A stretch of 13,328 bases of DNA. Source: Chloroflexota bacterium (GTDB lineage Bacteria > Chloroflexota > Chloroflexia > JAMDCE01). The notes under the pieces are model-generated. The model did not search any database and had not been told where the DNA came from. It worked only from the letters and a program-made list of their open reading frames with translations. Within the stretch, counting starts at the first letter, position 1. The number at the start of each line of letters is the position of its first letter. This document shows positions 6,741 through 12,675 of the stretch, one piece after another. The stretch covers positions 1 through 13,328 of the forward strand of contig JAMDCE010000133.1 in assembly GCA_023489135.1 (NCBI GenBank), given 5' to 3'. The position numbers were made by a program, and so were the translations under genes.

Positions 6741-6747
6741 AATGCCC

Positions 6748-8085
6748 ATGTTAGCTATGAAGCCGGTCGGTTACTGGAGTCCCAAGACGGAGCTGATGCC
6801 GAAGGAGCAGCTGCGGCAGTGGCAGCTCAAGAAGCTTCAGACGCTGGTCTCCTGGGCCTACGAGCGTAGCCCGTTCTGGCAGCGCAAGCTCAAATTGGCG
6901 GGAGTCCACCCCGACGACATCCGCCGGTTCGAGGATATCCAGCTGCTGCCCTTCGTCACCAAGGACGAAATCCTCGAATCACAGCTAGAAAGTCCTCCCT
7001 ACGGAGATATCATGTCGGCGCCGCCAACAGTGGCGATGATCTACCACCAGACGAGTGGAACCTCGGGGAAGACGCCCATGCGCGCGCTGGACTCGGTGCG
7101 CGATTGGAACTGGTGCGCGGACTCCTGGGCCATAGGGCTCTATGGCTTTGGCATTAGATCGACCGACGTGGCTTACCTCCCGTTCGGCTACGGCTCCTTC
7201 ATCGGGTTCTGGGGCGCGCACTACGGGCTTCAGAAGATAGGCACCTGCACGGTAGCCGGCGGAAACCTTTCCAGCGAGGCGCGCATCCGGCAGATGATCG
7301 ACGTGCAGGCCACGGTAATTACCGCCACGCCCAGCTATGCCATCAGGCTGGCCCAGGTGGCTCAGGAGATGGGCGTCGATCTGGCCAGGGACACCAAGGT
7401 AGAGATGATAATCGCGGCCGGGGAGCCCGGCGCCAACGTTCCCGCCACGAAGGCCATGATCGAAAAGGCGTGGGGGGCGCACCTGGGCGACTTCGCGGGA
7501 ATGACGGAGTCGGGCGGCCTCTGCGCCCACGAGTGCAGCGAGAAGTCGGGGGGCGTACATATTCAGGAGTCCCATCACGTCGAGGAAGTCATCGATCCCG
7601 CGACGGGCAAATGGGTGGACTACGGCCAGAAGGGTGAGCGCATAGCCACCTCCTTTGGCCGCCCGCTGTTGCCCTTGATCCGCTACCGAACCGGTGACCT
7701 GGTCGAGAAGGTGCCGAGCGATTTCTGCCCCTGCGGCCGCACCTGGGACCTCTACCGCGGCGGTATCCTCGGCCGGACCGACGACATGAAGCTGATCCGG
7801 GGAACCAACGTTTTCCCGTCGGCCATCGAGGGCGTGGTGCGGAAATTCGAATCGATTCGCGAGTTTCAGATCGTCCTATGGAAGAAAGACTACATCGACG
7901 AGATAACGGTCAGGCTGGAGCCCAGTGCGGGAGTGTCTGCCGACGCGCGGCAGGCGCTGGTCGGCGACATCGGCCAGGGACTATCCCAGGCTCACGAAGG
8001 GCTGCGATTCAACCTTGAGATTGTGGAACCGGGGACACTGCCTGCGTTCGAGCTGAAATCCAAGCGCCTTGTGGACCGGCGCTGA
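6748..8085 (+). CDS. PaaK-like AMP-forming acyl/aryl-CoA ligase
   Basis: An adenylate-forming enzyme that activates a carboxylic acid with ATP and joins it to CoA. The 445 residues match the phenylacetate-CoA ligase group in length and motif order: P-loop-like TSGTSGKTP (102-110), AGEPG (224-228), the A5-like GMTESG (251-256), GGVHIQESHHVEEVIDPATG (268-287), YRTGDL (313-318), a CPCGRT cysteine pair (327-332), GRTDDMKLIRGTNVFPSAIE (342-361) and the C-terminal ELKSKRLVDR, which keeps the catalytic-region Lys. The family signature is well kept, so the enzyme is probably active. The acid-binding region (about 120-200) gives no clear substrate; phenylacetate, another aromatic acid or a fatty-type acid are all possible. 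It is the first gene of a four-gene cassette with a flavoprotein and a [2Fe-2S] protein. Confidence 0.9.
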   Translation: MLAMKPVGYWSPKTELMPKEQLRQWQLKKLQTLVSWAYERSPFWQRKLKLAGVHPDDIRRFEDIQLLPFVTKDEILESQLESPPYGDIMSAPPTVAMIYHQTSGTSGKTPMRALDSVRDWNWCADSWAIGLYGFGIRSTDVAYLPFGYGSFIGFWGAHYGLQKIGTCTVAGGNLSSEARIRQMIDVQATVITATPSYAIRLAQVAQEMGVDLARDTKVEMIIAAGEPGANVPATKAMIEKAWGAHLGDFAGMTESGGLCAHECSEKSGGVHIQESHHVEEVIDPATGKWVDYGQKGERIATSFGRPLLPLIRYRTGDLVEKVPSDFCPCGRTWDLYRGGILGRTDDMKLIRGTNVFPSAIEGVVRKFESIREFQIVLWKKDYIDEITVRLEPSAGVSADARQALVGDIGQGLSQAHEGLRFNLEIVEPGTLPAFELKSKRLVDRR

Positions 8086-8098
8086 GGGGAAGATGGTT

Positions 8099-8296
8099 AT
8101 GGATTCACCGCTCACGACCGATCCGGAACTGGAAGAGACCATAATGCGCGTGTACGGCGATCTGAAGGACATCCTGAGGCGCGGAGATCTCGCGCCCGGG
8201 GTGCGCGCTAATGCCATACACGCCCTGGCCAACGTTTCGATGATCGCAAACGACCTGGCCCTCGAATTCGAGATGCTGTACGACCTGGGAGTGTAG
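8099..8296 (+). CDS. Small helical protein of unknown function
   Basis: I do not recognise this 65-residue protein. It is acidic at the N-terminus and appears wholly alpha-helical, with regularly spaced Leu/Ile/Val and the ending NDLALEFEMLYDLGV. It has no cysteine, no signal peptide and no membrane segment. The start is taken as the ATG at 8099, with GAGGGGA 8 bases upstream; the in-frame ATG at 8093 is too close to that site, and a GTG at 8069 would overlap the ligase. It begins 13 bases after the ligase stop and ends 5 bases before the flavoprotein ATG, so it is clearly cotranscribed. It could be an assembly or docking subunit of the flavoprotein complex; that is inference from position and size. 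Confidence 0.7.
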   Translation: MDSPLTTDPELEETIMRVYGDLKDILRRGDLAPGVRANAIHALANVSMIANDLALEFEMLYDLGV

Positions 8297-8301
8297 TCGA
8301 C

Positions 8302-9984
8302 ATGCGAATAAACATATACGAAACCGAAGTGCTCATCGTCGGCGGGGGCATGGCCGCGGCGCGGGCCGCGATTGAGGCCGGCTGCGAGGGAGCCACGGTG
8401 GCTCTAGTGGCCAAAGGGCCGGTGGGGAAAAGCGGCGCCAGCACGATGGCCGGTGGGGCTCTGGCGGCCGTGGCGGAAGGCACGGGCGACGATCCAGAGG
8501 TCCATTGCCAGGACACCGTCGCCGCCGGACGAGGGCTCACTAACAAGGAGCTCGCCCGCATCTTGGCCCGTGAAGGTTCGGAGCGACTGAAGGACCTCGT
8601 CGAGTGGGGGGTTCGATTTCCGCGCAAGGATGGGGCGATCGAGCCTCGCCAGGCCCCCGGACATTCCTACCCTCGAAGCCGCCACGCTCTCGGCGGTGGG
8701 GTGGCCTACATGCTTCCTCTCAGACGCAAAGCGCTGAGCTATCCCAACGTCAGTCTGCACGAAGACGTTATGGCGCTGAAGCTCCTGCTGGAAGGAGGTC
8801 GCGTGGTCGGGGCGCTCTGCTACGACATCAGGGCGGGAGAGCTCGTCGCCGTCCTGGCCGGGGCCGCCGTTCTGGCCACCGGTGGCTACCAGGATCTGTA
8901 TCCCCTGTCTAGCGCATCCGTAGATATGACCGGGGACGGTTATGCCCTGGCTTTCGAGGCCGGGGCCGAACTGGTGGATATGGAGATTCTGCTCTACTAC
9001 CCCACCGCGCTCGTCTCCCCTCGCTCGCTGCAGGGAACCCTGATGCTCTACGAGTACATTCTGAAGCACGATGTGTTCGGAGCCCGGCTGGTGAACGCAT
9101 TCGGGGAGGATTTGCTGGACCAGTACAACCCGCTGCCGGTAAGGGACGTGCTGGCCCGACGCATTTTCGAGGAAGTGAGAAGCGGGAAAGGGACCGAGCG
9201 CGGCGGGGTGTATATGGATATGGGCCGGTCTCCGCGGGCGGAGGCCGAGCGAAAACAACTGCTCAAGGAGGTTGGGCCGTCGCTGGTCCTTCTCGCTTCA
9301 ATTGGGATAGACGTCGTCAACGGGAAGATCGAAGTGGCTCCCGCCGCACACACGGTGCTGGGAGGCGTGAGGATAGATGCCAGGTGCCAAACGACGGTCC
9401 CGGGGCTCTTCGCCGCGGGTGAGGTCTCGGGTAACGTCCACGGTGCCAATCGATTGGGGGCGAACGCTCTGACCGAGACCCAGGTCTTCGGCCGGCGGGC
9501 AGGGCTGTTCGGCACGAGGTACGCCAAAGAAGCCCCCTGGCCCAGGGTATCCGATTCCCAGATTGCCGATGCCGCTCGTTCACTACTGAACGTGGTGGAG
9601 CCTAAGGAATCGCCGGCTGATCCCACGGAGATCAAGGGCCGAATCCGCGAGACGATGCTCGAATGCGCCGGGCCCGCCAAGGATGAAAAGGGCCTGCTGG
9701 AAGGCATCAGGCGCATCACGGCCATGGTCGACTCCGACCTCCCGCCGCTGTGCCTCGCGGCGGGACCGGGCGCCTTCAACTATCAGGTGCAAGAAGCAAT
9801 GGAGGTGCGGATGATGGCCACGACCGCGAGGATGGTGTGCCACGCCGCTCTGATTCGTCGCGAGAGCCGGGGCCACCACTACCGCAGCGATTACCCGAAG
9901 CCGGACGATAGCAGGCCGCCATATAGGACCAGGGTTAGACTTCAAGACGGCGATCTAGTCGCCGATATCTGTGCTGTTTCGTGA
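8302..9984 (+). CDS. FAD-dependent oxidoreductase, fumarate reductase/succinate dehydrogenase flavoprotein family
   Basis: The 560-residue protein has the full layout of this family: dinucleotide-binding VGGGMAAARAA (13-23), the FAD loop KSGASTMAGGAL (43-54), TGDGYALAFEAGAELVDME (210-228), capping domain, then AHTVLGG (349-355), VPGLFAAGEVSGNVHGANRLGANAL (366-390) and the C-terminal helical domain with RRESRGHHYRSDYP (519-532). His350 and Arg384 match two substrate-binding residues of fumarate reductase and Arg281 fits the catalytic-arginine region. The His that binds FAD covalently in SDH is replaced (SHT becomes SGA), and the Thr-Glu loop before RGEGG is absent (residues 246-264 differ). 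FAD is thus probably non-covalent and the substrate is not simply succinate. It starts 5 bases after the small gene; GGGAG lies 10 bases upstream. It probably works with the [2Fe-2S] protein encoded just downstream. Confidence 0.88.
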   Translation: MRINIYETEVLIVGGGMAAARAAIEAGCEGATVALVAKGPVGKSGASTMAGGALAAVAEGTGDDPEVHCQDTVAAGRGLTNKELARILAREGSERLKDLVEWGVRFPRKDGAIEPRQAPGHSYPRSRHALGGGVAYMLPLRRKALSYPNVSLHEDVMALKLLLEGGRVVGALCYDIRAGELVAVLAGAAVLATGGYQDLYPLSSASVDMTGDGYALAFEAGAELVDMEILLYYPTALVSPRSLQGTLMLYEYILKHDVFGARLVNAFGEDLLDQYNPLPVRDVLARRIFEEVRSGKGTERGGVYMDMGRSPRAEAERKQLLKEVGPSLVLLASIGIDVVNGKIEVAPAAHTVLGGVRIDARCQTTVPGLFAAGEVSGNVHGANRLGANALTETQVFGRRAGLFGTRYAKEAPWPRVSDSQIADAARSLLNVVEPKESPADPTEIKGRIRETMLECAGPAKDEKGLLEGIRRITAMVDSDLPPLCLAAGPGAFNYQVQEAMEVRMMATTARMVCHAALIRRESRGHHYRSDYPKPDDSRPPYRTRVRLQDGDLVADICAVS

Positions 9985-9986
9985 TT

Positions 9987-9991
9987 GAAGG
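9987..9991 (+). promoter_or_regulatory. Shine-Dalgarno site deciding the [2Fe-2S] gene start
   Basis: GAAGG directly touches the ATG at 9992 but lies 9 bases before the ATG at 10001, so the latter is preferred. Confidence 0.55.
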
Positions 9992-10000
9992 ATGCGAGAT

Positions 10001-10351
10001 ATGAGTGAACAGAACGTTAAGGTTAGCGTGGTCCGCAGCGACGGCTCGGCCCTGCAGTGCCAGGTTGAATACGAGGAAAACCTCACCGTATCCCGGATTC
10101 TGGAGAAGATCTACCTGTCAAGGGACCGCAGCCTGGGGTACCGGCACTTCTGCTGCAAGATCGGCAGGTGCCTCTCCTGCCTGGTGCAGGTCAATGGCAA
10201 GGTCGTCCAGGCGTGCAAGGAGACTGTGGCCCCCGGCGCCGACATCCGCCTCGGCGCCGCGGATGCCGAGAAGCTCATCCGCGACCTGGCCATAGATTTC
10301 GAGCGCGAAGCGCCGAGATTGCAGCCGGTGCGCAGTGTGGAGCTGACTTAG
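10001..10351 (+). CDS. Stand-alone SdhB/FrdB-type [2Fe-2S] ferredoxin-domain protein
   Basis: This 116-residue protein matches the N-terminal ferredoxin domain of succinate dehydrogenase/fumarate reductase iron-sulfur subunits: a beta-rich start, TVSRILEKIYLSRDRSLGYR (29-48), then Cys52, Cys57, Cys60 and Cys72 in the spacing C-x4-C-x2-C-x11-C that holds a [2Fe-2S] cluster, followed by QACK. An extra Cys51 precedes the set. It ends soon after this domain and lacks the usual second domain with [4Fe-4S] and [3Fe-4S] clusters (family members are about 230-250 residues). The tail is normal helical sequence and the stop is clean, so truncation by mutation is not evident. It begins 16 bases after the flavoprotein stop and presumably passes electrons between FAD and a separate carrier. 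It is the last gene of the cassette. Confidence 0.87.
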   Translation: MSEQNVKVSVVRSDGSALQCQVEYEENLTVSRILEKIYLSRDRSLGYRHFCCKIGRCLSCLVQVNGKVVQACKETVAPGADIRLGAADAEKLIRDLAIDFEREAPRLQPVRSVELT

Positions 10352-10404
10352 AGACCACGATCTCCTGGCGGTCACGGCTCCCAGTTGTTGGTAGGGTAAT
10401 CGGT

Positions 10405-10660
10405 TGTAGGGGCGACTGCCAGCATCAGTTCCAACCAATTGCGCTATACGCATCGGTTGCGCCCTCACGCCAGCCCTCTCCCAGAGGGAGAGGGGGAAGC
10501 GAGGCCGAGCGAGGCCGATGTTGGGCCGGACAGGGGGCCACAGGGTCGGGGAGTGTATCACCTCTCCCTCTGGGAGAGGTCGGCCGAAGGCCGGGTGAGG
10601 GCGCGACCAGTTGGGATATCGAACAAGTTGGAACAGATGCGACTGCCAGTCGCCCCTACA
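10405..10660. repeat. MITE-like palindromic element, 256 bp
   Basis: The ends are 14-base perfect inverted repeats, TGTAGGGGCGACTG at 10405-10418 and its complement at 10647-10660. Beyond the ends, the inner sequence remains imperfectly complementary for about 90 bases (for example GTTCCAAC and GCGCCCTCAC occur in both arms). The arms carry hairpins: CCCTCTCCC/GGGAGAGGG (10474-10494), ACCTCTCCC/GGGAGAGGT (10560-10580) and CGGCC/GGCCG (10581-10593). GGT on both sides (10402-10404, 10661-10663) could be a 3-base target duplication. There is no ORF for a transposase, so any movement would need one supplied in trans. Confidence 0.7.
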
Positions 10661-10743
10661 GGTTTCTGTCTGGCCGGTGCATGGCGGATTTGGTGAGGGC
10701 CTGGACCTGCGGGCTATCTCAAAAGGTAGACCCCGCGAGCACT

Positions 10744-10766
10744 GACAGGGCAACCCTCACCCTGTC
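10744..10766 (-). terminator. Hairpin downstream of the isochorismatase gene
   Basis: GACAGGG (10744-10750) pairs with CCCTGTC (10760-10766) around a 9-base loop, 23 bases after the isochorismatase stop. No U-tract follows on the minus strand, so its role as terminator is tentative; it may instead be another short dispersed repeat. Confidence 0.35.
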
Positions 10767-10788
10767 CCTCCCCCAGCCCCCTACCCCA

Positions 10789-11412
10789 TCATCCCCGCTT
10801 GCCCCACGCCTCCACCACCTCGTCGGCGGTGGCTACGACGCCGAAGTTGTTCCCTATGTTCCTGAGAGTGGCCTGGTGGTCCTCGGGATTGGAAGTCCCG
10901 CAGCAGTTCTCGACCAGCACGACATAATAGTCGCGCTGGAAGGCATCCCTCGAAGTGGTCTCCACGCAGGTATTGGTCGTGACGCCGGTCGTCAGCACCG
11001 TCTTGATGCCCCTGGCCCTCAAAACGACGTCGAGGTCGGTGCAGTAGAAGGCGCTGTAGCGGTGTTTCCAGACGATCTTATCCTCCGGCCGCGGCTCCAC
11101 CAGGTAGAACTCGGTCCCCCAGCTCTCGCCGGCGCAGATCGGTATCTCTTGGATGCTCACGTCCTTGGCCCGCTCGCGCCAGACCTCCGAGTCGGTCCAG
11201 GCGCCGTGGGAGGTTCGGATGAAAATGATCGGCACGCCATTTTCCCGCGCTTTGGCGATGAAATCCACCAACCGGGGCACCATCGCCTGTATCGGCCGCA
11301 TGTCCTTGCCTCTCCGTCCTCCGGCCCCATCGCTATGGCAGAAATCGTTTTGAACGTCTACCACTATCAGCGCCGTGTGCTCAGGCCTGACTTTTTGTTC
11401 TAACGGAAGCAT
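10789..11412 (-). CDS. Isochorismatase-family cysteine hydrolase
   Basis: Members of this family hydrolyse amide or ester bonds of small molecules such as ureidoacrylate, N-carbamoylsarcosine, biuret, nicotinamide or isochorismate. The 207-residue protein has the complete catalytic triad: Asp19 in LIVVDVQNDF, Lys116 in VWKHRYSAF and Cys149 in TGVTTNTCVETTSRDAF, the latter with the conserved cis-peptide region before it. Length and motif context are closest to the ureidoacrylate/N-carbamoyl amidase side of the family. The start ATG at 11412 has a GGGAGAG-type ribosome site. It lies 13 bases after the stop of the binding-protein gene and is probably in the same transcript. The substrate may be the compound brought in by that transporter or a breakdown product of it; that is inference. 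Confidence 0.92.
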   Translation of the reverse strand: MLPLEQKVRPEHTALIVVDVQNDFCHSDGAGGRRGKDMRPIQAMVPRLVDFIAKARENGVPIIFIRTSHGAWTDSEVWRERAKDVSIQEIPICAGESWGTEFYLVEPRPEDKIVWKHRYSAFYCTDLDVVLRARGIKTVLTTGVTTNTCVETTSRDAFQRDYYVVLVENCCGTSNPEDHQATLRNIGNNFGVVATADEVVEAWGKRG

Positions 11413-11425
11413 AGATCTTCTCTCC

Positions 11426-12628
11426 CTACTGCTTGCCCAATATGCTCAGCGCGTACTCCACGTACGAGTTATCAACCAGCTTGTCGATGTTGGCCTTCTC
11501 GTTAGGCTTTATCAGCCCCTCCTGAACGTAGTAATCCTGATCCTTCACGAGGTGTTCGACTCTCACGTATCCGTTTCGATCGAAACCAGGGCTGCGGATC
11601 TTGTTGTAAATGGCAGGGTCCTTCAACGGCGTGTGTTGAGTAAGGATCTTGATGATCTCATCCTTTCCCACGTTCTTGTCGAACCCGTCCATGTAAGCCC
11701 GGATGCCTTTGATGTAGGCCATCACAAACTGCTTGGCGACCTGGGGCCGGCTGTCCGCGAACTGGGGCGAGTACATGAGAACACCCACCTGGTGATCCGG
11801 ATAGATGTCGGGATGGACGCGCTTGAAGATGACGGCGAAGCCCTTCTCGACTGCCTGTGTGGAAAACGGCTCGGAGAGGATGCCCCCGTCGATGGCCTTG
11901 TTGGATAGAGCGACCAGCATATCCGGCCAGGGCATCTCGATCATGTCGATGTCCTTGGTCGTCAGGCCTCCCTTGGCCAAGGCGGCGCCGAGCTGGGCGT
12001 GACCGGCCGCGCCTATGCCTGAGACGGCGATCTTAAAGCCCTTTAGATCCTTGAAGTCCTTAACGCGGTCCGCCAGGTCCTTACGAATCGCCAGGGTGTT
12101 GAAATCGTGTCCTGGGCCATTCTTGGCTCGGTCCGCCACGACCTTGATGTTGATGCCTCGCGCGAAGGCGTTGTACAGGCCCACGCTGACGGCGCCGCCG
12201 CCCACGTCTAATTGTCCGGCGGCGAGGGAGGTGATCATCTTGGCACCGGATTGGAAATTGGTGAGCTCGACCTCGATGCCCTGCTCCTTGAAGTAGCCTT
12301 TCTCGATGGCAACGTAGGTCGGACCGTCAGAGGTATTAGCCAAATCGCCGTATCGCACTTTCGCCACCGGGTTGAGCGGAGCCGGCATCGCCCCTTTAGC
12401 GGCTTCCTTGGCTGCGACTTTCTCCGCCGGTTTCGCGGGGGGCTTGGGCTCTTCCTTGGCTGCGGGCTTAGCCGGTTGCGTCGCGGTTGGCTGGGGGGCC
12501 GTGGGAGGAGACTGCTTGGCCGGGGCCGCGGTAGGTGATGGCTGTGCCGGCGTGGCACAGCCGAACAACAGAGCCAGGGACAAGAAAACCGCCGTTAGAC
12601 CAAAGTTCCGTTTCAGGTCACCCTTCAT
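11426..12628 (-). CDS. ABC transporter substrate-binding lipoprotein, SsuA/TauA/NMT1-like
   Basis: This is the periplasmic-type receptor of an uptake ABC transporter for a small organic compound. The family handles sulfonates, taurine, nitrate, thiamine precursors and aromatic acids. The 400-residue protein begins with a lipoprotein signal peptide ending LLFGC, so Cys24 is the lipid site. A low-complexity Pro/Ala/Thr/Lys linker follows (about 25-88), then the two-lobed binding domain with typical features: GPTYVAIEKGYFKEQGIEVEL, TSLAAGQLDVGGG, GFKIAVSG and ILSEPF. The start is the ATG at 12628, with GAGGAGAGGG upstream. The same frame stays open to 13192, but that part overlaps the URO-D gene and codes for no recognisable protein. 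No permease or ATPase gene is in the window; they may lie upstream. Ligand unknown. Confidence 0.9.
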   Translation of the reverse strand: MKGDLKRNFGLTAVFLSLALLFGCATPAQPSPTAAPAKQSPPTAPQPTATQPAKPAAKEEPKPPAKPAEKVAAKEAAKGAMPAPLNPVAKVRYGDLANTSDGPTYVAIEKGYFKEQGIEVELTNFQSGAKMITSLAAGQLDVGGGAVSVGLYNAFARGINIKVVADRAKNGPGHDFNTLAIRKDLADRVKDFKDLKGFKIAVSGIGAAGHAQLGAALAKGGLTTKDIDMIEMPWPDMLVALSNKAIDGGILSEPFSTQAVEKGFAVIFKRVHPDIYPDHQVGVLMYSPQFADSRPQVAKQFVMAYIKGIRAYMDGFDKNVGKDEIIKILTQHTPLKDPAIYNKIRSPGFDRNGYVRVEHLVKDQDYYVQEGLIKPNEKANIDKLVDNSYVEYALSILGKQ

Positions 12629-12675
12629 ACTCTTCCCTCTCCTCGCTTTGTAATTAAGAGATGTTGCACGATCGT

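Larger units (their letters stand above)
6161..6747. other. 587-bp divergent intergenic regulatory region
   Basis: No convincing gene is seen here. The region holds a minus-strand promoter for the M24 gene (6254-6282), a plus-strand promoter (6317-6345), a second plus-strand promoter close to the ligase (6667-6696), two 20-base direct repeats (6201-6220, 6382-6401), an 11-base direct repeat (6271-6281, 6591-6601) and hairpins at 6489-6508 and 6543-6566. Short ORFs in it lack good ribosome sites and resemble no known protein. Confidence 0.7.
10352..10788. other. 437-bp convergent intergenic region with repeats
   Basis: No gene is supported here. It holds the palindromic element at 10405-10660 and a further hairpin at 10744-10766. 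A long plus-strand ORF runs through it, but it overlaps the [2Fe-2S] gene in another frame and continues antisense through the isochorismatase gene, so it is treated as a shadow. Confidence 0.75.

Noticed and set aside
6477..6749. 90-codon minus-strand ORF in the divergent region
   Set aside because: It spans the ligase promoter and hairpin, has no ribosome site and matches nothing known.
8404..9258. 284-codon minus-strand ORF antisense to the flavoprotein gene
   Set aside because: The plus-strand frame codes for a full flavoprotein with conserved motifs; the antisense product has no recognisable features.
9048..9779. 243-codon minus-strand ORF antisense to the flavoprotein gene
   Set aside because: It mirrors a well-conserved coding region and has no ribosome site or known domain.
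10168..11403. 411-codon plus-strand ORF
   Set aside because: It starts inside the [2Fe-2S] gene in another frame, crosses the palindromic element and runs antisense to the isochorismatase gene. It has no recognisable domains and arises from low stop-codon density in GC-rich DNA.
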